Assembly (NCBI GenBank): GCA_029216955.1
Contig: JANAVB010009598.1
Coordinates: 23,742,322-23,806,321, forward strand
Reading direction: 5' to 3'
DNA length: 64,000 nucleotides
Source of the DNA: Iris pallida
Taxonomy: Eukaryota; Streptophyta; Magnoliopsida; Asparagales; Iridaceae
Below the pieces are notes generated by a model. That model saw only the letters and a list, made by a program, of their open reading frames with translations, did not search any database and was not told where the DNA came from. Shown here piece by piece: positions 33,750-45,629 of this stretch. Both the position numbers and the translations under genes were made by a program. Position 1 is the first letter of the stretch. Each line of letters starts with the position of its first letter.

Positions 33750-35029
33750 GGGCACTTGGTTAATGGGCTTTGGGCTTAGCCATTAAACAAATGACTTAAA
33801 AATCAAATGTCATGACTTGTGGTCAAATCATTCCATTCAAAACTCAATATTCTCCAATATTTGCACTAACTAGAATATGGTTGACCTAACTTAACCTAGG
33901 TTCTCATATCTAGTCAAGGCCAACCTAACTAGGGTTAGGTCACAAAGTCAAAGTTAGTCAAAGTCAACCTAGTCAACCTTCAATCAAACAATTCCAAAAT
34001 AATTTCTAAAAATTCCTAAAAATTCCAATAAATTCTAAAATGACCAAAATATCCTCTAGGCTAAAATGTACTAATCAATTATCCTAATCACAATGACAAG
34101 GCTCTAAGTCAACAGTCTAAGGCTACACTAGTCAATGCACCAAAATCACAAGTCAAGATTTAAATGGTTTAAAAATGATTAAAAATTACCAAAAATCATT
34201 ATTAAATAAATATCATAATTAAATTAATAATACAAATTTCAAAATTACCCTCATTTTAGAAAACTGGGTGTTACAGGGTTAATACATGTTCTAGCATTAA
34301 AAGACAGTAAATGAGTGTGTAGATGTACTTGCCTCGAGCAAAGCAAGAATACTAGTACGAAGATATAGATGTCCGATGTCCTGTCAATAATGATATACAA
34401 CTCAGTTCTAAGCTAGGATCAACAATATACTAGTGGTGTGACACGACTCCTAACTGGATACTAGCCAAGTGGGGACCTAGCATAAAAGTCTAATGTGGAG
34501 TGCCACTATACACAAACTAAATTCCTAGGGTCTTTACACTAGTGTAGGGTGCGGTCCAATAAGACTAAAACACAAAACAACATAAAAAGTTGTAAGTCGT
34601 AATTATTTAATAAATAAATCAAACTGTACACTAAGTTCCAATAATTTTAGAGATAGACAAAAAGCTTAAATATATATAAAATAAAGTACCAAAATAATCC
34701 TTGTTAATTATAAAAATTTATACTAATTTTTCTGGGATTTATAAACCCTCATAAATATTTATTAAAAATCAGCAAAAAATATATTGAAAATGAGTTCTGT
34801 TTTCCTATTTTTATAAAATATCAAAAGCACTTAATAAATGCTAGAAAAATATATAAATTAGCTAAATTAACATAATATTTAAATACCATTTTTCCAAGAT
34901 TTTTACAGCAATTAAAATATATAAAAATTCAAAACCAGAAAGTAACAATATCTAGAAAAATAATTAATTATAAATTAAGGATAATACATAATCAAAATTT
35001 ACAGATGTTGTCGGATGATAAAATAAATA

Positions 35030-35660
35030 TCCCCAACGTGTCCAGAACGGTCAAATCAGCTAGGATAGCCTACCCATAAGTCCAATTTGGATACAGGGGC
35101 AAAACGGTAATTTCGGGTCAAAATGATGTCCGTCGTTGGACACACTTTGCACCAAAAAACGTGTCAGGATAGAAGTCTACAAAACCTAGCAAATTATATG
35201 TCCACGAATCCAGAATGATGATACGAACCCAACGGTATATCCGAAATTGGATTCCGATGTGCCGATCTCAAAATGATACGTTGACGCGACACTTGGTATC
35301 CGGTTTGCACGGAAATGCGTGCCGGAGCAAATATCTTCAAAACTCAGCAAATTATATGTCAACGAGACCAGAATGACGATACAATCTCAACGGTATATCC
35401 GAAATAGGATTCCGATGAGCCGGCGTCAAAAAGTCCCGTTGACTCAGAAAGTGGGACCCGCTTTGCACCGAAATGCGTGCCAGGGCCCAAATTCTCCAAA
35501 TCAAGCAAATTTTATATGAAAACATGCCAGCACGATGCCACGAGTCTACTGGTGGTGTCAGAAATTGAATCCGGAGTCCCGGGTTCAAAAATAGAATTTA
35601 ACAAGTGCAATTTAAAGAATTCGGACGGCCAACTTTGGCGTCGAATTCGACCAACCGAAC
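35030..35660. repeat. Imperfect 158-bp tandem repeat, about four units
   Basis: The phrase AGCAAATTATATG recurs with exactly 158-bp spacing at 35188, 35346 and 35504 (third copy AGCAAATTTTATATG). Between them the units share ACGGTATATCCGAAAT and TTTGCACCGAAATGCGTGCC. A more diverged unit precedes them, ending TTTGCACCAAAAAACGTGTC at about 35150-35170. Units are far from identical, so the array is old. Confidence 0.8.
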
Positions 35661-35989
35661 GTGCTTAAAATGAAACGAAATCTAAAGGAGACAGGAAGAT
35701 GGTTATACCAGCTATGCACCGGAACTGACGGTGCGCAAAACGGAGCTGCGACGGCGAAGTTACGAGCTGACGAAGTCGGCTCCACGAAACTGTCCAAAAA
35801 CAGTTCAATTTAAAACGTCAACTTGGTGGCCAGTTTTGAGGTATCAAACGACGAAATTAACGGACGAAAATTGACAGGAGTGAAGATGGATATACCGAGA
35901 TTGAGACGGAGTAAGGAGTTTGCCGATCCAACGGTCGGATCTCCCAGAAAACACGTGCGAAGTCGCTGTCCCGAAACACAATTTTTGAA

Positions 35990-36300
35990 TCTTGAAATCG
36001 CGCTCGTCGACGGAATTTCGACGTAAATGCACGGATCGCCCATTTGGCTCGTCGGGGAAGGTGGCGATGGACTCGGGGTGGCTCGCCGGAGTGTGTGCGG
36101 CCAGGGGAAGGTCCTCGCGGTGGTGGGCCGGCCACGGGGTGGCGCACGGCCTTACGGCAGCGCGCGCTTGCGCGCGCGCATGCGCATGCAACTGCTGCTG
36201 ACGCTTGCTGCTACGCTGCCACCTCGCTGCTGCTGCTGCTGCCACGTGCGGTGGCGTACGGCGGGGGCAGCGACGGCGGGATGGTGTAGGTGGTGGTGCA
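35990..36300. other. GC-rich block with alternating CG/CA tract in LTR E
   Basis: The region is much richer in GC than its surroundings and contains GCGCGCGCTTGCGCGCGCG followed by CATGCGCATGC (about 36160-36190), an alternating purine-pyrimidine tract, then repeated GCTGCTGCT. Long frames here are open on several strands at once, which argues against a gene. Confidence 0.7.
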
Positions 36301-37542
36301 TGGTGGTGTTAATGGTGGTGATGATAATGGTTAGAGTGGTGGTTGCGGGTTGATGAAGAGAGGAGGAAGGAAGAGAGGGTGGTGGTGTTCACAGTGATGG
36401 TGGTGGTGGTGTACGGCCAGGGTGGCGGCCGTGGGGTGCTCGGCCAGGAGGAGTCGGCCATGGGGGGGGAGTTGTGTGTGTACATGGGAGAGGGAGAGAG
36501 TGTTGTATTTGTGTGGGTGTGAATATATATAAAGAGGGAGAGTGTGAGAATAGTAGAGAGAGAGAAAGATATTTGAAGAGGGAAGGAGAGTGAAGTCGGC
36601 TAGAAAAAGGGGGGGGGGGGTGTTCTTTGCTGGTAAGGTAATGGGAGGGGGAGTGTAGTAAAGTAAGAGGGAGAGAGATAGTTTAATATATAATATATAT
36701 ATAAGATATTTAAGATATTTAACAAAGTAGAGAGAGGAAGAGATATTTCCAAAATAGGAAAAAGAGAAATATTGTGTAGGGTATTTGGGCAGTCATGAGA
36801 GTATAACATGGGGCTTGGGTTCGGGTTCAGTCGAGCCGGGTCGGGTCAAAATCGAACCGGGGGCAGTATTCGAATTAAAATAGGGATTTATAATCATGGG
36901 TAAATAAATAATATACAGGGACTCCAATAAATGGGACACAAGTTGCAGGCGGGGAGTAGGCTTCGGTGGGCCACGTCCATACTTCGGGTTGACAGGTTGG
37001 GTCGATGTCGGGTCCCGAAATTAAATTGGAATTTAAATCAGGTTTCACGGTAGATAATAAATTGGCCTAAATTGAACCGAAAGTTGTGCGAAGGAAATGG
37101 AGCACAAAATGGAGTGTCTGAGTGGGACACAAAGGTCATGGGTGAAGAGTGTCTCGAGTAGATCATTTATGAAAGTTGGTTCCGAGAAAATGGTTGATCT
37201 GGTGCTCCTAAATTAAAAGCAACGGTAACGTGCAAACGATGATCAAAAATAAAAGTGGGAATAATATTCAATGATTAATCGGTCTAAGTTGACCCGAACT
37301 TGTGCGATACAAAAAGAGCACAAGGGAACAAGTTCAAGTGGGATACGATATATCAACAGGAAGATAATTGTCTACTTCAAAACCCATGAAGAGAGTTTAC
37401 AGAGATTGGCATCCCTGACGCTCCAGAAGCCAAAGACATGGAAAGGTACATTAATGATCTAAATAATTAAATAAATAAAATATTATCGATAATAATTCAT
37501 TTAGAAAATTTTAAAATAGCCTTGAAATTCAGGAGGCTTACA

Positions 37543-39486
37543 ATATGTAAACTGAGATATGGGGATTTGCCTCACTGTTTTGCCTATTGTTGTTCACTGT
37601 TTCCAGGTTGACCCATCCACCCTATCTACACACACAAGTCACCCACACACACATGTAAACTGGGAACACAAGCTCACTCACTGTTTTGCCTAATATAGTT
37701 CACTGTTTGTTTCCTCACTGTTTTTGCCTAGCACGTACACACACACACACTAGTATATATATATATGACACTCTCTCACATGATTTAAATTCCTGCATTT
37801 TGCTTCATCACACACACACACCAGTACACACACATACACTTCTCCTTGAGTCACTCTTCACTGCACTATTAAATTCTGTACACACACAACCTCATGTGCC
37901 ACACTACACACATTCCCTCTATATGCACATGTTAAGCACCCTTAGATAGGAATGTCTATTTGTGGTGTGAAATGCTTTTATACAATATGTAGACATGTAT
38001 ACTTGTGTGGTGTATGCCTATATGTATATACATATAGTATTTAGCCTAGAATGTATAGTGTAAATCAATATTTGTATCTATATATAGTGTTGTATATGCA
38101 TAGGTGTATGAGTACTTGAAAATTGTGTGTAGTCTAGTATAGACTTGTTAGAGCCTAGCATGACTTGTTAGACCTAGTTAGTTGAGTTTAGCCTAGTTTA
38201 GACCTAGTTTGACTTCTAGGGTTGACCAGAGTTGACCAAGAGTTGACTTTGGCCTAGATTGACTTAGAATCATGTAGAATGCATAGTAGGATTCCATTTT
38301 ACTATTCTGGACTTGTTGTGACTTGTGCTGTTCTGATTAGGAGCCAGACACCACTCCTTGGACAGTACTTTTCATATTGGACACTCAGTTACAGGCGAGT
38401 ACATTCTCTGATCATTTCATATCTTGCTTAGAATTATATTCCTGCTTTAGATTACTATACTTGATGCTGTCACGACATTATCACGGATTAATACTATATG
38501 GATCTTCTCATGCGATGTTATCCCCCTCGGGAGCATCGGGTACATTGTGTCATGTGCATTTCACTTTCATCGTGTACTCCTGTGCTTTCATTACATGTGC
38601 ACTCCTGTGAATCTTGTACTCTCATGTTCACGGAGCCCCCATGTATACTATCATGTGCACCCTATATGGGCCCCATGTGATATCCTGTGCAATAACATAA
38701 CCTATTTAGATCCTTGTGTATTGATTGGGGATACGGGGGAGTGCTAGTAGTCGTGTGAACAATTCCATTGTAGTGTAGATTCCTGTGCAACCTCGATATC
38801 CTGTGCAAATCTGTCCTGTTCACATGTGCTATCTCGTACTCTGACTCACTAGCCACTGTTAGTTCTCTATTTATAGTAGATATTTCTGTTACAGTTTCTC
38901 TCTTGTTTACATACTGTATTTCTTCAGATCCTGTATTTTACTCTACTGCATGATTATATTTTCTAACCTGCTATGATCTGTTGAGATGTACTGTACTCGC
39001 TCCTGTCCTGACTGGACCTGTTGAAAATATTACAGGACGAGGAGGAGGCCTGCCTGGACACTACTACGGGGCAGCCTTAGATGATACCTGAGCTGGACTC
39101 CCAAGAGGATCCAGCAGTAGCTGAGGACCTTCCCCCGACTGCCTAGACTAGATAGTTAGCTTGTTTTTTATTTGTAGTCTGGAGGCATGTTCTAGTTAGA
39201 CTCTTTATTTGGAGATCAGTTGTATATTCTTTATCTGAGACCTTGTATTGCTGGGATTATCTTAGACTGCTTATCTATTTCATTTCCTTGAGTTCTATTT
39301 CATATCGTGCTATCTCTTCCTTAGTTGTGATTGAGTTTCTTTATATATTACCCGTTCGGGGAGTATAAACTATTTAGAGATACAATGTTAGATGTTGTGA
39401 CCTAGGACAGCGTTCTACCGCCGACACTGCGGTGTAGGCTGGACGTACCCACGTCTCGTGCCCTTACTAGGGTGCGGGTCGTGACA
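37543..39486 (+). repeat. Right part of LTR D
   Basis: This piece has CA-rich and TA-rich tracts (37620-38100), a W-box cluster (about 38200-38270), the 54-bp block (38341-38394) and the acidic block start at about 39036. There the AG of the usual ACAG|AG is missing and a one-base loss soon brings a stop. It ends GTGCGGGTCGTGACA at 39486. Its left part was displaced by LTR E and is not in the window. Confidence 0.85.
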
Positions 39487-39525
39487 TTAATTTCGAGGAC
39501 AAAATTCTTCTAAGGAGGGTAGAAT
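39487..39525 (+). other. 39-bp internal remnant of element D with polypurine tract
   Basis: Between the end of one LTR (39486) and the start of the next (39526) there is only TTAATTTCGAGGACAAAATT and a purine tract. This is the last 39 bp of an element interior; everything from the leader to pol has been deleted. Confidence 0.85.
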
Positions 39526-39757
39526 TGTAACATCCACTTTTCTAAAATAAGGATAATTTTGAACTTTTATAATTTTGATTAATCAATAATAAGATTTAAC
39601 TCATGTTATGATTTTTAGTGATTTTTAATTAATTTAAAACTATTTAAATATTGAAATGTGATTTTGATGGTTAACTAGTGTAACCCTAGAATTGCTAAGC
39701 CTAAAGACTAACTATAACCATGGGAGCCTAGTCATGTGATTAGAATGTCACATTACT
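39526..39757 (+). repeat. First 232 bp of the 3' LTR of element D
   Basis: It starts TGTAACATCC, like the LTRs of B and M, and is interrupted at 39758 by LTR C. Confidence 0.8.
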
Positions 39758-40032
39758 TGTCACTACCACATTTCTAGTTTGAGGATATTTTTGTCATTTT
39801 GAGGTTATTTGAATTTAATATAATTTATTTGAATTTATGGGAAATTTTAGGATTTATTTTGGAATTGTTTGAATGAAGGTTGACTAGGTTGACTTTGACT
39901 AGCTTTGACTTGGTAGGCTAGGACCGAGAAGCTAACCCTAGTTGTGTTTGGACTTGGTTGGGTCATGTAACCCTAGTTAGACTAGAGTTAACCTATGGTT
40001 TAGTCATTTAAACCCAAGTTAGAATAGAAGGC
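39758..40032 (+). repeat. Left part of LTR C
   Basis: It starts TGTCACTACCACATTTCTAG as LTR A does, and is cut by element B after AAGGC (40028-40032). Its continuation is at 12747. The five bases before it, TTACT, are its left target-site candidate. Confidence 0.85.
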
Positions 40033-42958
40033 TGTAACACCCAATTTTCCAGATGAGAGTAATTTTAAAATTTTATAATTATAATTTATTATTGATATTT
40101 ATTTCATATTATGATTTTTGGTGATTTGTAATTATTTTTAGACCATTTAAAATCATGACTTGTGATTTTGGTGTTTTGCTAGTGAAACCGTAGAGACTGT
40201 CTACCCTAGAGCCTAGCCATGTGATTAGGGTATTTCATTTATCATTTTAGTTTGAGGGTATTTTATCATTTTTGGATTATTTGAATTTAATATATTTATT
40301 GGAATTTAATATGATTATTAGGAATGGTGTGATTTTAATATCATTAATTGATAGCCTGTGGTTTAGATTTGCCCTAACCTAGTTTGGACCTAACCTAGAT
40401 TAGTCATAGCTAGTCTAGTTAGTCATAGAGAGTATTAGTTATTATCTATTAGATGGGTTTAAGTCATGAATAGTTAGAATGTATAGGTTGCAACTTGACT
40501 AAGGGAAACCTAGATTCTAGGCCATTGAATAGGCTGATGGAATGAGAGCCATTAGATTCATCCCAAAACCCTAACCCTAGCATTTATGACCAGCCTAGGG
40601 ATTCCCCCCCCAACACTATAAAATCCCTCTCAAAGTTTGTGCCTCCTTTTTATTCATCCCTTCATTTTCTAAGGAAAGGTTTGTTCTCCATTGAAACTTC
40701 TTCATAGTTTATTCAATAGTAGTCCATTTTCATTGCAACTTCTTCCTTTGTGACCTAATTAGTGTCCCCCTACTGTTGGTGGAGACCATTCTCAGGTTTG
40801 ATACAATTGGAGCCATTGGCTAGCTTGAGGAGATCTCACTTTTGGGAGCTTTCTTGTGAAGGAACACACATAGGTAAATCCCATTTCCCTCCATGAAATT
40901 TGATTTCTTTGCATGGTTAGGAAGTCCTAGGTGTCCTCTCTCTGTAGGAATAGTTTTTGCTAGGTTTCCTGTCCTTTACATGTCGTATCGGACACGTACC
41001 AGTCAGCAGTCGCAGGTGTTCGACGAAATACCACAGTAGGCATTTCGTTCATATTTTCTTCTGTTGAATAGAAAATTAGGTTTAAGGGTCGCTTATGGGT
41101 TTCTGATGGTTTGGACACATTTCGTGTCGTGTCGGGATCGTACTGGACCCGTAGACACGCCCCGCGTGCACGCAGTTGGCTCCCCTGCTGCCACGTATCC
41201 CGTATGCCCTGCACACAACACTTGGACATGCCAAACTTGGCATGAACACGGGGGCAGTATCTCCGCACACTTCCCCAAAGTTTTAGTGTACCTTATTTTG
41301 TGTCGGACACAGAAACGAGGCTGCACTGGTCACACAGTGCACTGCACACACGTGACCTTGTGCACTGATACGGCCTTCGTGTCGTGTCTAGACACAGCTT
41401 GGACACCTCGTGTTGACACGAGTGTGTAGCCCTAGTGTGGGCGTACATGTGTGCATGAGCACGTGTCCTAATTCTTGTCATATCGTGTCCACGAACGTGG
41501 TGAACACGTGCACGATGCTGTGACAGAGTGCACGGTTTGTGTTCGTATGTGTTTTAAACAGTTTGGACACTTCGGTCCACTCTAGTGGACACGAATGACA
41601 CCCCCTAGACACGTGTACACCTGGAAAACCCACCTATATGCCTGAATTGTTAAATCCATTGGGTTAATTATGGTTTCAAAATGGGTTTTTCCCATTTGGA
41701 CTGATACTCAGTTCAAATTTCTGAATCCTGGGATGATAATCCCTGTTTAATTTAATTAAATAATGTTTTAATTGTCATGATTGACCCTACATGTGTATTA
41801 GTTATATTAGTCTGATTTTTTCATGTTAGATTAGGTTGTTTGATCTAGTAATGGGATTTGGGTTGTGAATGGACTGATGAGAGTCGACTGAATACATATT
41901 TTCCCTGAGATTTAACTCTAACTTTAATTCCTATTGTAAAACTGAAGTTTGTTAGCCATTAATCATCCATACATGTGCAATTACATCATTGTATATTGTT
42001 TACTGATTTGGTGGGTTTTAGATTTCAAATTTGGCTTTTGGGAGGTTGAACTGAGTTGTAAAACTGTGACTGATACATGTGTATTCAGTTTCGATTTGAT
42101 TTTCATTCCTATTTAAAACTGATTTTATGATTCTTAGACTCCATGTTAATCCATATACTTATTGTTAGTTCATTGATAGGTTGTATTGGCATGATAGATT
42201 AGGTTTTTATGAAAGAGTATGAAATTTGAATGTGGACTCCTATTCCTCGTGTACTGAGCTTTCAATCCCAATTCACAACTGAAATTGATTTTTGGAATAT
42301 ATGGATTCGAATTGGTTGAAATGAACTGATATTAAACTGCCTTTAATTCCCTGTTTTAAAACTGATTTTTTGAAAGTTTACATTCCATGTTAATTTCCTG
42401 AACATTGTTAGTTCATGTTAGAGGGGCTTCGAAATGGATGATGAGACACTTTGGTTAACTGTTAGTTAACTGAACTGTTTAATAACAAATGATATTGGTT
42501 TCCTTTCCTTAATGTTTGCTAAACTACCCACAGTCCATTGAATCACACACCCTACTTATTTCTGACACACATCCCCCTTACCCCTCTCATACACACACAG
42601 GCACCCTTAACTATCACACAGTTCACCATTTACACTCACCCACACACACACTATTTTACCTTCCTATCATATGATCTCATTTCACCCTCACACATACACC
42701 TGCCTAACAATTGATACCCTACACAGTATACAGTCACACACACACTCTAGCACCATATTCCCTATCATTAGCTACTCACACACACACTTGACACTCACAT
42801 ACACATGTGACACTCTCATGTTCATGCCACACCCTCACATTGCCTCTAACACACATACACATTGCCCCCTCTCTCTATATGCATATGTATATATATTGAA
42901 TATCTATATATGTATGTAATGTATATTGTAAGTTAATGTATATTCAATGTAGGTAGCC

Positions 42959-42989
<31 letters not shown>

Positions 42990-43036
42990 TATTATATATA
43001 TATATATATATTTATATATATTTTATATATATATAG

Positions 43037-43077
<41 letters not shown>

Positions 43078-43122
43078 TATACATATATTATATAATATAT
43101 ATATATATATATTTTATATATA

Positions 43123-43180
<58 letters not shown>

Positions 43181-43324
43181 ATATATATATATATATATTA
43201 TATATGAAATGTATGTAAAATATGCATATGTTATCTATGTAATATTGAATGCCTAATGTAATGTATCTAAATATATATGTACATTGATAAATAAGTTAGA
43301 CATGTTTGAAAATATATATATATA

Positions 43325-43395
<71 letters not shown>
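42959..43395. repeat. Expanded TA microsatellite with duplicated spacer in LTR B
   Basis: Long TA runs with occasional TTA, ATT and AGA breaks. The non-TA segment starting GTAAAATATGCATATG occurs twice (43213-43309 and 43396-43490), so a unit of about 180 bp was duplicated here relative to the other B LTR. Confidence 0.9.
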
Positions 43396-43397
<2 letters not shown>

Positions 43398-43816
43398 AAA
43401 TATGCATATGTATATCTATGTAATATTGAATGCCTAATGTAATGTATCTAAATATATGTACATTGATAAATAAGTTAGACATGTTTGAATGTATGCTAGT
43501 TATATAGCATATAGCTATATTGTGATATTGTGATATAGTTGGGATAAGCTTATTTCAGGCTTGCATAGCCTTGTAATAGTGTGTACTAGCTAGTATAGGC
43601 TTATGTGACCTAGTATAGACTAATGTAGACTAGTATAGACTAATTTAGACTTGTTAGACCTAGTTTGACCATAGTTGACCTAGGTTTGACTTCTTGGTTG
43701 ACCAAGGTTGACCAGGAGTTGACTTTGGCCTAGATTGACCTAGATTCATCTAGAATGCATTGAATTGCATATTGTTATCATTTTAGACTTGTTGTGACTT
43801 GTGCTGTTCTGATTTG

Positions 43817-43870
43817 GAGCCAGACACCTCTCCTCGGACAGTACATTTCATCCGGACACTCAGATACCAG
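43817..43870 (+). other. Conserved 54-bp exon-like block of LTR B (5' copy)
   Basis: It matches 11515-11568, but the acceptor reads GATTTG instead of GATTAG and the right border reads GCGAATAC, so both splice-like signals are weakened in this copy. Confidence 0.4.
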
Positions 43871-44560
43871 GCGAATACATTTTTTGATCATTTTATATCC
43901 TACTTAGAATTATTTTTCTGCATTAAATTACTTTACTTGATACTGTCATATTGGTCACACGGATTAGTACTATATGGATCCCTTTTTGAGATGTTACCCT
44001 TCAGGGAGCATCGGGTACTTCATGTTCTGTGCGTTTCACTTACATGGCGTATCACTATGCTTCATTGGTTCATCGATCACTTGTAACATGTACTTTCATG
44101 CTCACAGAGTCTTTCTTGAATCCTTATCCCATTTATTGGGTCTCCTAGAATCTTCTAGAATCCCCATTTATGGGACATCCATGTATCACCCTTCGGAGGC
44201 CTTTGCATGGAATCATAACATAACCTGGTTGGATCCTTGTGTATTGATTGGGGGTACGGAGGAGTAGAAGTAGACATGTGAATATTATCCAAGTAGTGTA
44301 GCATCAGAATCTTTCCATAGTGTAGCATCAGAATCTCCTATGCCATTACATGTCTATATTGTACTCTGACTCACTAGCCACTGTTAGTCTTATTTATAGT
44401 AGATATTTCTATTTACAGTTCTCTCTCTGTTTACATACTATATTTCTTTCAGTACATGTATCTTACTTTACTGCATGATTATATTTTCTAACCTGCTAGG
44501 AACTGTTAAGATGTATTGTGCTCGCTCCTGTCCTGACTGGACCTGTTGAAAATATTACAG

Positions 44561-44676
44561 AGGACGAGGAGGAGGCCTGTGTGGATACCTTCTACGAGGC
44601 AGCCCTAGACGACACTTATGAGCTGGACTTTCAGGAGGACCCAGCTCTAGCTGAGGACATTATCCCCATTGCCTAG
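44561..44676 (+). other. Conserved acidic exon-like block of LTR B (5' copy), frame intact
   Basis: It follows CTGAC and AAATATTACAG. The frame reads EDEEEACVDTFYEAALDDTY and ends at TAG 44674-44676. Against the A 5' LTR block I counted, over 27 codons, 10 third-position, 4 first-position and 3 second-position differences. Confidence 0.5.
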
Positions 44677-45053
44677 ACTAGCTTAGTTAGGCCTATCTTA
44701 TTTATGTTGTCTTGAGACTGTTTTCGATAGACTTTATTTCTGTCTGGAGATTCTGAGTTGTTTATATTCTTTCATATTCAATAGCTGAGATTTGTACTCT
44801 GGATATTTGCTGGGATGTTATCTTAGACTATTTTATCATCTGTATTTCCTTGAGTTCTATATCATATCGTGTCTTCTTCCTTAGTTGTGATTGAGTTTAC
44901 TTCTATCATGTCATCCCCATTCGGGGAGTATAAACTGCTTAGTATATTATTGCTAGATGTTGTGACCTAGGACAGCGTTCTACCGCCGACACTGCGACGT
45001 ATGCTGGACGTACCCACGTCTCGTGCCCTTACTCTAGGGTGCGGGTTGTGACA

Positions 45054-45296
45054 TATTTTAATGGTGGCCCATGCAGGTCGAGTTTATGAAGTGGTATTCG
45101 AACTAGTATCACTACAGCCTACAGTAGGATTAGGATATTTTGAAGGTACTCAATCACATTAGAAAAAACTCCTTATCAGATCCCTTTTATCTAAATTTGC
45201 TGCTTATTGTTTTCCCTTGAATATAAACTGTCCTCCTTTGAAATTTTGCTTCATTCTCAGAAATTATTTCTTGTTTTGATCTGTCTTCATGATGAT
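45054..45296 (+). other. Leader of element B
   Basis: It starts TATTTTAATGGTGGCCCATG, close to the leaders of A-2 and M, and includes AGTGGTATTCGAACTAG. No convincing primer site or gene is visible. Confidence 0.55.
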
Positions 45297-45629
45297 TATG
45301 GAGACATGATCTCATCGCTTGTGTTCGGGGGATACTATCGAGAGGCTGGCCACCTCTCGTCCTGTTTATCAGGGCCTCGAGACCGCAGCTCCTGTTGTAC
45401 CGACTCAGGTTGGCATTTCTGTTACATTGGAGGTGCACCTCTGTCTGTACAGAGACTTTTTCCCATTTCTCGATTTTCTCAACAGCAGCGGTTCATGCAG
45501 CATCAGCAGCAGGCCAGGGAAACCAGCAGGGGCGAGCTATCATCAGGACAGTCGAGGATGCACAGACCATTTGAGATCTTGCTGCAAGTTCGTTCTTCTC
45601 GATTCTATTTCCGCAATTGTCTTTTATAA
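45297..45629 (+). pseudogene. gag: Gag remnant of element B
   Basis: The start resembles the first residues of gag (GDTIERLATSRPVYQG against GDTVEGTATSQPVQQG in M), then the sequence jumps to the Gln-rich tail (QQQRFMQHQQQAR) and to the end of gag. The capsid domain and both zinc knuckles are gone, and several shifts break what is left. No functional product is possible, so B would need Gag as well as Pol from other elements. Confidence 0.75.

Larger units (their letters stand above)
23047..34275 (-). mobile_element. Non-autonomous gag-only LTR retrotransposon M (TR-GAG-like), minus strand
   Basis: Two LTRs of 4.5-4.6 kb flank an interior of only 2094 bp holding a leader, a gag gene with two zinc knuckles and about 0.47 kb of non-coding sequence before the polypurine tract. 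Protease, RT, RNase H and integrase are absent. Gag and LTR layout are those of chromovirus A, so A-like elements could supply pol in trans (inference). The LTRs are almost identical apart from short indels, so insertion was recent. The right flank is GGGTT; the left end is in the gap. Confidence 0.9.
29667..34275 (-). repeat. 5' LTR of element M (4609 bp)
   Basis: On the minus strand it runs from TGTAACACCC (34275) to GGTCGTGACA (29667). It holds, in transcription order, telo-box and TATA (33749 down to 33686), donor-like GAAGAG|GTAA and a second donor near 33430, the GTGTC module (32672-33345), the CA/TA-rich tract (31150-31390 and 31860-32040), W-boxes (about 30950-31040), the 54-bp block (30828-30881) and the acidic block (30035-30126). 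The right flank GGGTT is the target-site candidate. Confidence 0.93.
34276..37542 (-). repeat. LTR E (unrelated Ty3-like LTR, minus strand), split by element M
   Basis: On the minus strand it begins TGTAAGCCTCC at 37542, a typical LTR start, and is cut at 34276 by M. It has a possible TATA (TTTATATATATT, about 36520-36540), a GC-rich block (35990-36300), a 12-G run (36609-36620), 158-bp tandem repeats (35030-35660) and an AT-rich part (34600-35000). ATATG at 37543-37547 would be its target duplication. No terminal repeat partner or coding domain is present, so LTR identity is inferred from the end sequence and composition. The small open frames at 35844-36245 look like chance frames in GC-rich LTR sequence. 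Confidence 0.6.
40033..45053 (+). repeat. 5' LTR of element B (5021 bp)
   Basis: It runs from TGTAACACCC to GGTTGTGACA. It contains telo-box and TATA (about 40565-40625), the GTGTC module (40968-41620), a CA-rich tract (42540-42870), an expanded TA tract (42959-43395), W-boxes (about 43665-43745) and both exon-like blocks. It is about 250 bp longer than the 3' LTR, mostly through TA expansion and a local duplication, and differs from it by scattered substitutions, so B is clearly older than M. Confidence 0.93.

Noticed and set aside
35844..36245. 133-codon frame in the GC-rich part of LTR E
   Set aside because: Overlapping long frames occur in other phases on both strands, no domain is recognisable, and it lies within an LTR.
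36609..36620. G-quadruplex
   Set aside because: A single uninterrupted run of 12 G with no further G-runs in register nearby; worth no more than a note.
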